Shown one piece after another: positions 1 through 8,658 of a DNA stretch of 64,000 nt (its first letter is position 1; each line of letters begins with the position of its first letter). The stretch is taken from assembly GCF_013034685.1 (NCBI RefSeq), contig NZ_WQGO01000005.1:62001-126000 (forward strand), written 5' to 3'. The stretch comes from Ruegeria lacuscaerulensis (GTDB taxonomy: Bacteria > Pseudomonadota > Alphaproteobacteria > Rhodobacterales > Rhodobacteraceae). The translations under genes were made by a program, and so were the position numbers. The notes under the pieces are model-generated. The model was not told the origin of the DNA, searched no databases, and saw only the letters and a program-made list of their open reading frames with translations.

Positions 1-882
1 GGCGGCGTTGGGCGCGGCAAGTCGATGCTGATGGACATGTTTGTCGATGCGCTCGAGGATATTCCCGCACGACGCGTTCATTTTCATGCCTTCATGCAGG
101 AAATCCACGCCGGGATGCACAAAGCCCGCGCCGATGGGGTCGAGGATGCGTTGGCCCCGGTGGCCGATGCGGTTGTGAAATCCGTCCGCCTGCTGGCTTT
201 TGATGAGATGCAGATCACCGATATCACCGATGCGATGATTGTGGGCCGACTGTTCGACCTGCTGCATGCAGGCGGTGTGGCGGTTATCACGACCTCGAAC
301 AGGCACCCGGACGATTTGTACAAGGATGGCCTGAACCGGCAGCTGTTCCTGCCATTCATCGCGCATATCAAGGAACAGCTGCAGGTTTGGGAGTTGGTCT
401 CGCCCACCGACTATCGCCAGAACCGTCTGCAAGGAGCGCCGGTCTATTTCACCCCGATTGGACCTGAGGCGCGGCAGAGCGTTCGGGCTGTGTGGCAGGA
501 CTTGTCCGGGGGGCAGGCCGATCCGTTGGTTTTGCAGGTCAATGGTCGCACGGTCGAGCTACCGGCGTTTCGGAATGGGGTGGCGCGCGCCAGCTTCTAT
601 GATCTGTGCGGGCGGATGTTGGGGCCTGCGGATTACCTGGCCATTGCAGAAGCCATCAAAGTGCTTGTGTTAGAGGATATTCCGCGCCTGTCGCGCAACA
701 ATTTTAACGAGGCGAAACGCTTTGTGACGTTGATTGACGCGCTTTACGAGGCGAGGGTGCGGTTGATTTGTTCGGCGGCCGCAGCACCTGAGATGCTGTA
801 TGTCGAGGGTGAAGGGACGTTTGAATTTGAACGCACCGCATCACGTCTGCGGGAAATGCAGGCACAGGATTGGGGGACCTAG
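1..882 (+). CDS. zapE: Cell division protein ZapE / AFG1-like ATPase (5' truncated by window edge)
   Basis: The reading frame is open from the first base, which already encodes the Walker A motif GGVGRGKS, so the N-terminal part lies outside the window. The Walker B motif follows as LLAFDEMQITDITDAM, typical of the AFG1/ZapE family. The family consists of soluble P-loop ATPases; E. coli ZapE associates with the divisome and yeast Afg1 works in mitochondrial protein quality control. A sensor-type region around GGVAVITTSNRHPDDLY also fits. The frame ends at a TAG followed at once by a GC-rich hairpin repeat. The visible 293 residues cover most of the ATPase core and the C-terminus. Family assignment is firm; the cellular role in this lineage is inferred. 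Confidence 0.9.
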   Translation, partial: GGVGRGKSMLMDMFVDALEDIPARRVHFHAFMQEIHAGMHKARADGVEDALAPVADAVVKSVRLLAFDEMQITDITDAMIVGRLFDLLHAGGVAVITTSNRHPDDLYKDGLNRQLFLPFIAHIKEQLQVWELVSPTDYRQNRLQGAPVYFTPIGPEARQSVRAVWQDLSGGQADPLVLQVNGRTVELPAFRNGVARASFYDLCGRMLGPADYLAIAEAIKVLVLEDIPRLSRNNFNEAKRFVTLIDALYEARVRLICSAAAAPEMLYVEGEGTFEFERTASRLREMQAQDWGT

Positions 883-930
883 GGGGCTCTGCCCCCGACG
901 CGCTTTGCGCGCCTCCCCCGGGATATTTTT
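882..930. repeat. GC-rich nested hairpin repeat between zapE and folC
   Basis: GGGGGC-TCT-GCCCCC (882-896) forms a perfect six-pair stem that begins on the last base of the zapE stop codon. It is followed by a second small palindrome around CGCGCTTTGCGCG and then by CCCCCGGGATATTTTT. From memory, strings of this type recur downstream of genes in Rhodobacteraceae, where they look like an extragenic palindrome with a terminator-like T run. Only one copy is visible in this window. It sits between two converging genes, so termination of either is plausible. That it is a dispersed repeat is recollection, not something the window shows. Confidence 0.5.
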
Positions 931-957
931 GGCCAGATGAAGCTGCGCGGATTGGGG

Positions 958-2232
958 TTAGCCGTTTTCGCGCAGGATGTGACCAGCCAGATAGAGCGAG
1001 CCGCAGATCAGGACGCGGGCTTGCGGGTCAACAGTGACGATGGCGGTCAAAGCATCCATGACACTGTTTGCAGTAGTGGCCGGCAGATTGACTTTGGCGG
1101 CCGCGGATGCGGTGTCTTCGGCGCTAAGCGTGGCGGCTTCTCCCGGTATGGAAACGGCAGTCAGGCTTTCGGCCTGCGCGGCCAGCGGAGCTAGATATCC
1201 GGTGACGTCCTTGGTGTTGAGCATCCCGCAGATCATATGGGTGGGGCGTTTAGGCAGTTTCGCCAGCACATCGCCCAAGGCGATCCCGGCGGCGGCGTTG
1301 TGGCCTCCGTCCAGCCATAGCTCGGCTTGGGGAGCGGCATCAACGAGCGGGCCGGTTTTCAGGCGTTGCATCCGAGCTGGCCATTCGGCGCGGGTGACGG
1401 CGGCCTCATAGGCGTCATCGCCCAGGTTCAGGTGGCGCAGGACCGCCAGCGCGGCACCTGCGTTCTGGATCTGATGTGCGCCCAACAGGTTTGGCAGAGG
1501 CAGGTCGCGCAGACCCGTTTCGTCCTGATAGATCAGGCGTCCGTTTTCCTCGTGCACATGCCAGTGCTGGCCGTGAACCAACAGCGGTGCGCCAAGACGG
1601 GCGGCGGTGTACTCGATGACCTCGAGCGCCTCGTCCGGTTGGGGTCCGACGATGCAGGGCACGCCGGGTTTGATGATCCCGGCCTTTTCCGCGGCGATCT
1701 TTCCCAGTGTATCGCCAAGGAACTGTTCGTGGTCGATGGACACGGGCGTGATCACCGTAACTGCGGGTTCGTGGATCACATTGGTGGCGTCTAGACGCCC
1801 GCCAAGACCCACTTCGAGCAAAGTGTAATGGGCCCGTGTGCGCGCAAAAGCCAGAAGGGCGGCGCAGGTCGTGATCTCGAAATAGGTGATGTTTTCGCCG
1901 TTATTGGCAGCGTAGCATTCGTCCAGCACCTCGGTCAGGGCGGGTTCCGAGATCAACTCTCCGGCCAATCGGATGCGTTCGTGGAACCGGGCCAGATGCG
2001 GCGAGGTATAGGCATGGGTTGACAGCCCTGCCCCTTCTAGCCCTGCGCGGATCATCGCCTGGGTCGAGCCTTTGCCATTGGTCCCTGCGATATGGATCAC
2101 CGGGGGCAGCATCTCTTGCGGGTTATCCAGCGCGGCCAGCAGACGCCACACCCGATCCAAGGTCAGGTCAATGATCTTGGGATGCAGTGCCATCATCCGG
2201 TCGAGGATGACGTCAGAAGACGGTGAGGTCAT
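958..2232 (-). CDS. folC: Bifunctional dihydrofolate synthase / folylpolyglutamate synthase
   Basis: This 424-residue Mur-ligase-type enzyme adds glutamate to dihydropteroate and tetrahydrofolates in the cytoplasm. The ATP-binding P-loop is seen as [11 protein letters not shown] near residues 46-56, followed by the folate-binding Ω-loop region [16 protein letters not shown]. The Mur-ligase core [12 protein letters not shown] and the metal-binding stretch [13 protein letters not shown] with KAGIIKPG follow. A C-terminal WLDGGHN motif fits the ligase C-domain. Length is normal for the family. Its ATG overlaps the accD stop by four bases (ATGA), so the two are co-translated, an arrangement common in Alphaproteobacteria. 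Confidence 0.95.
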   Translation of the reverse strand: MTSPSSDVILDRMMALHPKIIDLTLDRVWRLLAALDNPQEMLPPVIHIAGTNGKGSTQAMIRAGLEGAGLSTHAYTSPHLARFHERIRLAGELISEPALTEVLDECYAANNGENITYFEITTCAALLAFARTRAHYTLLEVGLGGRLDATNVIHEPAVTVITPVSIDHEQFLGDTLGKIAAEKAGIIKPGVPCIVGPQPDEALEVIEYTAARLGAPLLVHGQHWHVHEENGRLIYQDETGLRDLPLPNLLGAHQIQNAGAALAVLRHLNLGDDAYEAAVTRAEWPARMQRLKTGPLVDAAPQAELWLDGGHNAAAGIALGDVLAKLPKRPTHMICGMLNTKDVTGYLAPLAAQAESLTAVSIPGEAATLSAEDTASAAAKVNLPATTANSVMDALTAIVTVDPQARVLICGSLYLAGHILRENG

Positions 2233-3161
2233 TTTTCGTCCGCAGGTTCAGCCAGTGCTTCGGGCTGTGCTTTTTCCGGAGCTGGCGCGGGCAGATCGCC
2301 TTTCACTGCCGGCGGCTGGTTCAGCAGCATCCGGGTGATGGTGATCAACTCGTCCCGCATTTCGGTGCGCTTGGTGACGCGGTCCAGCATACCGTGATCC
2401 AGCAGATACTCAGCGCGCTGAAAGCCTTCTGGCAGTTTTTCACGGATGGTTTGTTCGATCACGCGCGGCCCGGCAAAACAGATCAGTGCGTTGGGTTCGG
2501 AAATGTGCACGTCACCCAACATTGCATAGGACGCGGTGACGCCACCGGTGGTCGGGTGAGTTAGGACGACGATATAAGGCAGACCCGCCTCTTTCAGCAT
2601 CTCGACCGCCACAGTCGTGCGCGGCATTTGCATCAGGCTGAGGATGCCTTCCTGCATCCGCGCACCCCCAGCAGCAGAAAACAGGATCAACGGGCGTTTC
2701 AGCTTCACAGCCTCTTGCGCGGCGGCGATGATGGCGTTGCCAACATACATGCCCATCGAACCGCCCATGAAGGAAAAGTTCTGCGCCGCAGCGATGATCG
2801 GAGTACGGCCGATTTCACCAGCAGCGACCAGCATCGCCTCTTTCTCGCCGGTCTTTTTCTGCGCCGCCTTCATGCGGTCGGGGTATTTCTTCTGATCGCG
2901 GAACTGCAACGGGTCGTCTTTGGGCGCAGGGACCTCTACCTCGGTAAAGATACCGCCGTCGAACAGGTGAGCAAAGCGTTCCCGTGGGGTGATCGCCATG
3001 TGATGATCGCATTGGGTGCAAACATTCTGGTTTGCCGCCAGTTCGCGGTGAAACAACATCGTTCCGCATTCATCGCATTTGTGCCAAAGGTTTTCGGGAA
3101 CCTCGCGGCGCGAAAAGATCGAGTTGATCCGGGGGCGGACGTAGTTTGTGATCCAGTTCAT
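2229..3161 (-). CDS. accD: Acetyl-CoA carboxylase carboxyltransferase subunit beta
   Basis: This subunit of the carboxyltransferase half of acetyl-CoA carboxylase passes CO2 from carboxybiotin to acetyl-CoA, the first step of fatty-acid synthesis. The N-terminal four-cysteine zinc ribbon is intact (Cys29, 32, 48, 51 in CDECG and CTQC). The crotonase-fold core contains [10 protein letters not shown] and [19 protein letters not shown], hallmarks of AccD. The last ~35 residues form a Pro/Ala/Glu-rich tail. Length 310 aa is normal. It is the first gene of the accD-folC pair and overlaps folC by four bases. Its cofactor, biotin, is made by the operon at 31-37 kb. Confidence 0.97.
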   Translation of the reverse strand: MNWITNYVRPRINSIFSRREVPENLWHKCDECGTMLFHRELAANQNVCTQCDHHMAITPRERFAHLFDGGIFTEVEVPAPKDDPLQFRDQKKYPDRMKAAQKKTGEKEAMLVAAGEIGRTPIIAAAQNFSFMGGSMGMYVGNAIIAAAQEAVKLKRPLILFSAAGGARMQEGILSLMQMPRTTVAVEMLKEAGLPYIVVLTHPTTGGVTASYAMLGDVHISEPNALICFAGPRVIEQTIREKLPEGFQRAEYLLDHGMLDRVTKRTEMRDELITITRMLLNQPPAVKGDLPAPAPEKAQPEALAEPADEK

Positions 3162-3220
3162 GTCGGAACCTTGCTAATGCGGCTTTGACGTCAAATAAGA
3201 CGCAACGGAAAGAAATGCAA

Positions 3221-4123
3221 TCAACGCCTGAGTGCCAGGCGCGCGGTCAGCCAACTGACGGTCATGATGGCGAAATCCACGTAAAGCCATTGCCGCAATA
3301 TACCGGTATCGGACATGTCGTAAGGCAGGTGGAAAAGGGCAAGGCCGCTTAGGCTGTCGGGCAACGATATGAACAGCAACGCCACGGTATTGTTGAAGAA
3401 ATGGAGTGCTATCGCAGGGCCCAACGTGCCTGAGCGCGCGGTGAGATCAGCCGCGAAAACGCCAAACATGATAGACCAAAGCGCAATCAGCCCGGCGTTC
3501 CCTTCGGCGGTACCGGGGGCGTAGTGGCCTATTCCGAACAGCAAAGATGGGACGAGTATCCACACCGCAGGCGACCGGAATCGCGCAGCGAGGGCTTGTT
3601 GCATATAGCCGCGAAACAAAAACTCTTCTGCGCTGGTTTGAATCAGAACTGCACCTAAAGACAGGGGCAGAAACAACAGCCATGTCGACAAGGCCAGATT
3701 CGGAACGAAAGCGGCCCCCATATCATATGGCGGCAACACCGTGATGACGACACCAAGCACCACCAATGCGCGCAAGACGACCCAGAACTGTGCAACACTT
3801 TGACCTAGTGGGCCCAAAACAGACGCGAGCGACCTTTGGTGAAGACGGCGGACCGCCAGTCGAACGCCCAATGTCACAAAGGCGAAACTGCTCAGCAGAA
3901 CCAACATGGACAACGGTGAGGAACCGGACAAAAACGCCTCGGCCCATTCGTAGGACCCTATAGCTGAAATGACGATCAGAAGCGCCAGATTCAGGGCAAT
4001 GACAACGGCTGCGACGATGCCCAACCCCGCCAACAGACGCCAAATCTCAGCGCGCGCCCGAGCCGGGGCCACAAGCTGTTCATGCGACCCGTAGCGGGGC
4101 GAGCTGATCTCAGGCACGTTCAT
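3221..4123 (-). CDS. CPBP-family intramembrane glutamic endopeptidase
   Basis: A 300-residue membrane protein with about seven to eight hydrophobic segments. The CPBP (Rce1/Abi) motifs are all present: EEFLFRGY at residues 166-173 (paired glutamates and Arg), His200 in FGIGHY, and HFFNN at 241-245. These residues make up the active site of the intramembrane protease fold. Prokaryotic members have varied roles such as bacteriocin self-immunity or membrane-protein processing, and the substrate cannot be read from the sequence. Its start lies inside the last codons of the upstream ABC-like gene (14-base overlap), so it is translated from the same message. Confidence 0.85.
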   Translation of the reverse strand: MNVPEISSPRYGSHEQLVAPARARAEIWRLLAGLGIVAAVVIALNLALLIVISAIGSYEWAEAFLSGSSPLSMLVLLSSFAFVTLGVRLAVRRLHQRSLASVLGPLGQSVAQFWVVLRALVVLGVVITVLPPYDMGAAFVPNLALSTWLLFLPLSLGAVLIQTSAEEFLFRGYMQQALAARFRSPAVWILVPSLLFGIGHYAPGTAEGNAGLIALWSIMFGVFAADLTARSGTLGPAIALHFFNNTVALLFISLPDSLSGLALFHLPYDMSDTGILRQWLYVDFAIMTVSWLTARLALRR

Positions 4124-7100
4124 TTACGCTCTCGGGCTGGCCGGGATCTTCCAGGAAGATGGTTGGGTCCTTGGTCTCGTTCACCCGGTTGGCCAGTGAG
4201 GTCAGATACCCGGCAACAGTTTCAAGCAACTGAACGGCAACACCCGCGTCGCTGTCGACCACGGCGCGGAACTCTTCGGCACCAATGCGCAGGAAGGAAC
4301 ACTCCTCCAGCGCCACAAGGTCCAACTGACGAGGGTCCCGAGTGATGATGGACAAATCCCCGATCAGACGGCCCGGTTCAATAACCGAAACCTGCCGCGA
4401 GGTGCCGCCCTCGATGGGCCATTCCAGGCTGGCTCGGCCCGAGATGCAAAGATAGGCCGCATCCGGTGCCTGACCGCATGAAAAGATGACCTGACCAGCC
4501 GTGGCATGGTACCATTGCGCCGAAAAAGCCAGCAGGCGCTGGTTGCGGCCATCCATGCCGGCGAACAGCTCGGTCGAGGATATGATCTTGAGCTTGCGGC
4601 TGAGATCCTCAGTCGTGTCCACCTCGTCCAGGGTTCGCGTCTTGGAGACGCCGTCGATACGGCCATCCTTGATCTCGACAAACAGGTCGTAAGCCTCGGG
4701 ATGGGCAAAGTGATCTTCCATGAAGATCATGATCGAGTCGGGCAACAGCTCTCGCAGTTTCAACCGCGTCCGCAGTCGGCTTTCGGAATCGTGGCTGGCC
4801 AGCGCCTTGTCCAAGATTAAGACATCGGGCCGCTTGATTCCAGCGCGCGAAAAGGCGGCGCGCTCTTGAAACACCGTCGGCAGGTTGTTTCCGCCCAGCC
4901 CCGAGGGCAAGTCATAGATGATCGCCGCCGCACGACGGCGCAGACCGGCCTCGTTCAAGATATCGGCCACCACATCCTCGATCTCATCCGCATGCGCGCC
5001 CGCCATCAACGAGATACGGCCAAAGAGCGCATTCTCAATGACCGTCATACGCTCGATATAGGCGTCAGGCGTGACGGGGATGAACATGCCCTTCAGATGC
5101 GCGCGCAGACGGTCCGCCTGTCCGCTGCGGATGGCCAGAATTTTCTCCTTGTATTCGTCGGGGAAATCGGGACCAATCTGTTCCGCCGTCAACAGGAAAG
5201 GAACGGTCAACAGCAGCGCGCGTTCCTGATCGGTGATCCCGGCCTCACCCTTCAGCTTGCGCCGTTCCTCGATATCCAGCAGGCGGTAATACATGTCCTT
5301 GGTCATGCCCAACCGCAGGAATAGCGGGTGATCGGTGCCATCCCGTCCGAAAGTTCGGTTCAGTGTCTTCAGCACCGCGCTGGAGATCCCCATCGCGTCG
5401 TCATCCAAATCATGTGCCCGCAACATCGACATGAACCGCCGGTCGCCCGCCAGAATATCGGGCGAAATATCATGCGACGGCGCGGCGTAAAGCAGGTTGC
5501 CCCCCAATGGAACCGCCGGGTTGAACAGATCCGGGTCGAAGCGGTAGACATACCGGTCCAGCCCCTTTTCCTGTAACCGCTCGGCCACGCGGCCGCGCAG
5601 ATCGACAATTTCACGCGCCAACGACGGGTGCTGCACCGGATCGAACTGAGACCGCAACGTCCGACGGAACATGAACTCGTCAATGCCCATGGATTCGACC
5701 AGCTGGAACCACCAGTCCCGGATGTCGTCGATATCCTCTAACCCGGCCAGCGCGGGATCGATCCACTCGTCCGACAGGGAATCCACCGGGTTTCCGGCGC
5801 GTTCCGCTTCGATCTGCCAACGTGTCGGCGCTTTTTTGGCCTCTTCTGCATGTTTCGGACGGGTGCGCAGGGGCATCAGCAGATTGTCCCCCAAGGTCCC
5901 GTCGAACAGATAGGGCCGCGAATAGGCATAGCCTATCCGGGCCGCGATCACCGCCTGATGCAACCCTTGCAGATCGTGCCCGCCAATGGTCACATCGCCT
6001 TGCACCGGAAGCAACTCGCGCGTGAGGACCTGTGCCAACGCACTGCGCTCGGCCGCGTTCGAGGATTGGATCGCAACCCGCGCGCCCTTGGGGATCGTCA
6101 GGTCAATATCTTCAAGGATCGTTTTGCCGTCATCGTCGCGGACTGTCACGTTGCGCAACTGAATTGCGCCCGTAAGGTGTGGAATCGTCTCTGGCTCGCC
6201 CACGAACAGGTTTTCTGGAATCATATTGTCCGGCGCAAACCGCTCGGTCACGATTTCCCAGCGCAGAGACATATCCTGCACCTGATTGTAATAGGTCAGC
6301 AAATCCTTCCACGGGCCGCTCAGATCCTTGTAGGCCCCCAGCGCCGCAACCAGCGCGCCCACCGTAACCTCTCCCTTGATCGCCAGATAGCCGCCAACCG
6401 AATAGAACAGGAACGGCGTCATCTGAGTGATCATATTGTTGAGAAATTTCATGAAGAATTTCTTGTTGTAGATCTTGAACCGGATCTCGAACAAGGTGCC
6501 CAACCGATGACTGAATAGCGCCAGACGATATCGCCAGCCCCCATTGGTGCGTAGATCACTGATGCCCGCGGCACTTTCGCCGATTTCCGAACTCAGATGA
6601 CGCACCTCCTGGATGCGGTCCTTGTTCAGCAGGTTGATCTGCCGTTGCAGCTTGGGAATGATCCACGCTTGCAGCGGGATCAGCGCGATGCTGGCCAATC
6701 CGAACCAAACGCTTTGCATAAACAGAAAGGTGACGATGGTCATCATCTGCCCGAACTGGAACACCGGCTGGGCAATCGCATCGCCCATCAACCCGCCCAT
6801 CGGCTCTGCCTCGGAGGTGATCATCGACACCAGCTCACCCTGGCTGGTGGTCTGGAAATAGGATTTTGGGAAGCGCATGGTACGGTGGATCAGTGTAAAC
6901 CGCAGCCGACGCAGCATCCGTTCGGCCAGAACGCCCTTCATCGTGTTGATGCGCATCTTCATCAGCCCGCTGATGATCACCGTCAGCAAGAACGCGCAGC
7001 ACAGAATCAAGAGATACTGGACCTGTGTGAACGAGATCCCCAGCACCGTCACCGTATCGCTGGGCGCACCGATGGCATCGTTGATGATCTGCTTGGGCAA

Positions 7101-7208
7101 CTCCAACGAGGCGTAGAGAAACGGGAAGGACAGAACCGTCAGCACCAACAGCACAATCTGTTGTTTCTTCGAATACTTCCAAATGAACGAAAAAAGAGTG
7201 GGTTCCAT
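4110..7208 (-). CDS. ABC-transporter-like membrane protein with degenerate ATPase domain and C-terminal cyclic-nucleotide-binding domain
   Basis: A 1032-residue protein starting at the ATG of MEPTLFSFIWKYSKKQQ; an upstream in-frame start at 7304 would add 32 residues lacking membrane character. Residues ~20-310 form an ABC-exporter six-helix domain. The nucleotide-binding domain begins near residue 348, but the Walker A site reads SSNAAERSAL (about 382-391) with no Gly-Lys-Ser/Thr. About 270 inserted residues (455-720) separate the halves. The signature region reads GGNNLPTVFQ and Walker B is VLILDKAL, with Lys in place of the catalytic Glu. Residues ~875-1010 match a cNMP-binding fold (SGRASLEW, LIGDLS). 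It therefore probably cannot hydrolyse ATP and may be a sensor or channel-like protein. Function unknown; it is translationally coupled to the CPBP protease gene. Confidence 0.8.
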   Translation of the reverse strand: MEPTLFSFIWKYSKKQQIVLLVLTVLSFPFLYASLELPKQIINDAIGAPSDTVTVLGISFTQVQYLLILCCAFLLTVIISGLMKMRINTMKGVLAERMLRRLRFTLIHRTMRFPKSYFQTTSQGELVSMITSEAEPMGGLMGDAIAQPVFQFGQMMTIVTFLFMQSVWFGLASIALIPLQAWIIPKLQRQINLLNKDRIQEVRHLSSEIGESAAGISDLRTNGGWRYRLALFSHRLGTLFEIRFKIYNKKFFMKFLNNMITQMTPFLFYSVGGYLAIKGEVTVGALVAALGAYKDLSGPWKDLLTYYNQVQDMSLRWEIVTERFAPDNMIPENLFVGEPETIPHLTGAIQLRNVTVRDDDGKTILEDIDLTIPKGARVAIQSSNAAERSALAQVLTRELLPVQGDVTIGGHDLQGLHQAVIAARIGYAYSRPYLFDGTLGDNLLMPLRTRPKHAEEAKKAPTRWQIEAERAGNPVDSLSDEWIDPALAGLEDIDDIRDWWFQLVESMGIDEFMFRRTLRSQFDPVQHPSLAREIVDLRGRVAERLQEKGLDRYVYRFDPDLFNPAVPLGGNLLYAAPSHDISPDILAGDRRFMSMLRAHDLDDDAMGISSAVLKTLNRTFGRDGTDHPLFLRLGMTKDMYYRLLDIEERRKLKGEAGITDQERALLLTVPFLLTAEQIGPDFPDEYKEKILAIRSGQADRLRAHLKGMFIPVTPDAYIERMTVIENALFGRISLMAGAHADEIEDVVADILNEAGLRRRAAAIIYDLPSGLGGNNLPTVFQERAAFSRAGIKRPDVLILDKALASHDSESRLRTRLKLRELLPDSIMIFMEDHFAHPEAYDLFVEIKDGRIDGVSKTRTLDEVDTTEDLSRKLKIISSTELFAGMDGRNQRLLAFSAQWYHATAGQVIFSCGQAPDAAYLCISGRASLEWPIEGGTSRQVSVIEPGRLIGDLSIITRDPRQLDLVALEECSFLRIGAEEFRAVVDSDAGVAVQLLETVAGYLTSLANRVNETKDPTIFLEDPGQPESVNERA

Positions 7209-7343
7209 ACCCCGGCCTTGCCTCAAGTTTTGTGATACGCGCTTTTTCGGATGATCTACAGCAATCAGGTGCCGGACGGTACGCATTGGTCCACGCGATT
7301 GCAAGAACGGCCCTGCGGGTATCAGATCGCAACCCGCCTGCCC

Positions 7344-7397
7344 AGCCGAAACCCGGCTGTTCCGCCGGAATTAACGCGATATTTCCGGGTTTCGGCT
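7344..7397. promoter_or_regulatory. Perfect 13-bp inverted repeat between divergent ABC-like and DUF6478 genes
   Basis: AGCCGAAACCCGG (7344-7356) is repeated exactly in inverse as CCGGGTTTCGGCT (7385-7397) with a 28-base loop, which itself contains CCGG...CCGG and GGAA...TTCC pairs. It lies in the divergent intergenic region upstream of both the ABC-like gene and the DUF6478 gene. It could be a hairpin in a leader RNA or a pair of operator half-sites. The symmetry is directly visible; the role is unknown. Confidence 0.45.
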
Positions 7398-7452
7398 TTA
7401 ACCTAACCACCGTCATTGACTAAACAGTGGTCAACAAAAGATGACGGGGACC

Positions 7453-8211
7453 ATGGGCAAATTTCTGGATCGCTATATTTTCCGCAAGGTGCAGGCCCGT
7501 TGGCGGCAGGCCGCACAGATGGCCGGGCACACACCCCCCGCCCAGTTGCGCCACCAGCGAGACGAAGCGCGCAAGCTGCGCGCCGATCTGGACCGGTTGA
7601 TCCATGCGGCGGATGGCCGTTTGACGCGGCCCCTGATCGGATCAAACCAATTCGCCAAACCCCTTGGCACAGATTGGAGCTGGCGCCCCGACCTCTGGCG
7701 CGAACCGCTGTCGCGCAGCGGGCTGGCCTCGGCCCCGCGCAGAACACCGTTGGACGGTCAGACTACCTTGTTTCACGACTGCGCGCTGGCGGAAATCAGC
7801 CTGCGCCAGACGCGCAACCGGCGCGACAATGATCTGGCACCCTTTGGGCTCAGTCTCGAGGTGTTCGAATTCGCAGGCTCCTTTCTGTCCCTGTCCGTCG
7901 CGTTGCCCGCAGATGCCGCGCAGGGTCTGACCAAGCAGCACCTGATACGGGTCGATGCGCAGATCGAGGCGGAACGCGATACACACGGAATGGCCCGTTT
8001 GAACATCCAGCACGGCCCCAATACCGAACAGGTTCTCAGGGAGTTAGACCCAAACCGAACAGGCGGGGTCGATTTCGATTTGGCCCACCTCCCCTTGAAC
8101 GAGCGGCGGATCGACAAGATCTGGCTAGATCTCATCTTTGACGCCCCGACGATGAACCGCATTTTTGTGCGCGAACTGACCTTCTGCCGCCACCATCGCG
8201 CCGATTTATGA
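7453..8211 (+). CDS. DUF6478 family protein
   Basis: A soluble protein of 252 residues beginning MGKFLDRYIFRKVQARWRQAA. I chose the ATG at 7453, preceded by GGGGA; an in-frame ATG at 7441 would add four residues. The N-terminal ~60 residues are basic and helical. A beta-rich C-terminal half contains EISLRQTRNRRDNDLAPFG and ends near FVRELTFCRHHRADL. I recognise this as the Rhodobacteraceae family DUF6478, of unknown function. The lipid- or ligand-binding look of the beta domain (FSLSV-like strands, DLIFDAP) is only an impression. It is followed after 10 bases by another small gene, so the two form an operon. Confidence 0.7.
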   Translation: MGKFLDRYIFRKVQARWRQAAQMAGHTPPAQLRHQRDEARKLRADLDRLIHAADGRLTRPLIGSNQFAKPLGTDWSWRPDLWREPLSRSGLASAPRRTPLDGQTTLFHDCALAEISLRQTRNRRDNDLAPFGLSLEVFEFAGSFLSLSVALPADAAQGLTKQHLIRVDAQIEAERDTHGMARLNIQHGPNTEQVLRELDPNRTGGVDFDLAHLPLNERRIDKIWLDLIFDAPTMNRIFVRELTFCRHHRADL

Positions 8212-8221
8212 GGCCCATATC

Positions 8222-8581
8222 ATGACGCACCCCATCCTGACGCCGCTCAGACTGGAAAACGGAATCTGGCAAGGGCTGATCACATCCTCAGCCGAGCCGC
8301 ACGTCTCAGTTCACTACCGGGATGAGGTGTTGGACGGCGTAACTCTGACCGCCTCGCCCGATGGCTGGGCGCTGGCTATTCCCGTCCCGAACTCGGCTCT
8401 GTCGGACGGGGTGCACAGCTTTGTCATCCTAGATCGGGACAGTTCGGAAAAACTGGGCGATTTCACCATCATTGCAGGGGTTCCTGCGGCGGACGATCTG
8501 CGGGCCGAGATTGACCTGCTGCGCGCGGAACTGGACCTTCTGAAACGCGCCTTTCGCCGGTCGCAACAGTCCGATACCTGA
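8222..8581 (+). CDS. Small conserved hypothetical protein with C-terminal coiled coil
   Basis: A 119-residue protein with a beta-rich N-terminal two-thirds (GIWQGLITSSAEPHVSVHYR, then short strands to SFVILDRD) and a C-terminal leucine-heptad helix (DDLRAEIDLLRAELDLLKRAF) that should form a coiled coil. It starts 10 bases after the DUF6478 stop and is probably co-transcribed with it. No catalytic motif or signal peptide is visible. I do not recognise the family; the pairing suggests the two proteins act together. Confidence 0.65.
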   Translation: MTHPILTPLRLENGIWQGLITSSAEPHVSVHYRDEVLDGVTLTASPDGWALAIPVPNSALSDGVHSFVILDRDSSEKLGDFTIIAGVPAADDLRAEIDLLRAELDLLKRAFRRSQQSDT

Positions 8582-8658
8582 CGCCTGCGACCCAAGCCCC
8601 TATCTTTCCAGCGTTTTCCGTGCATCATGAACCGATAGGCGATTGGTGGAGTATTGGT

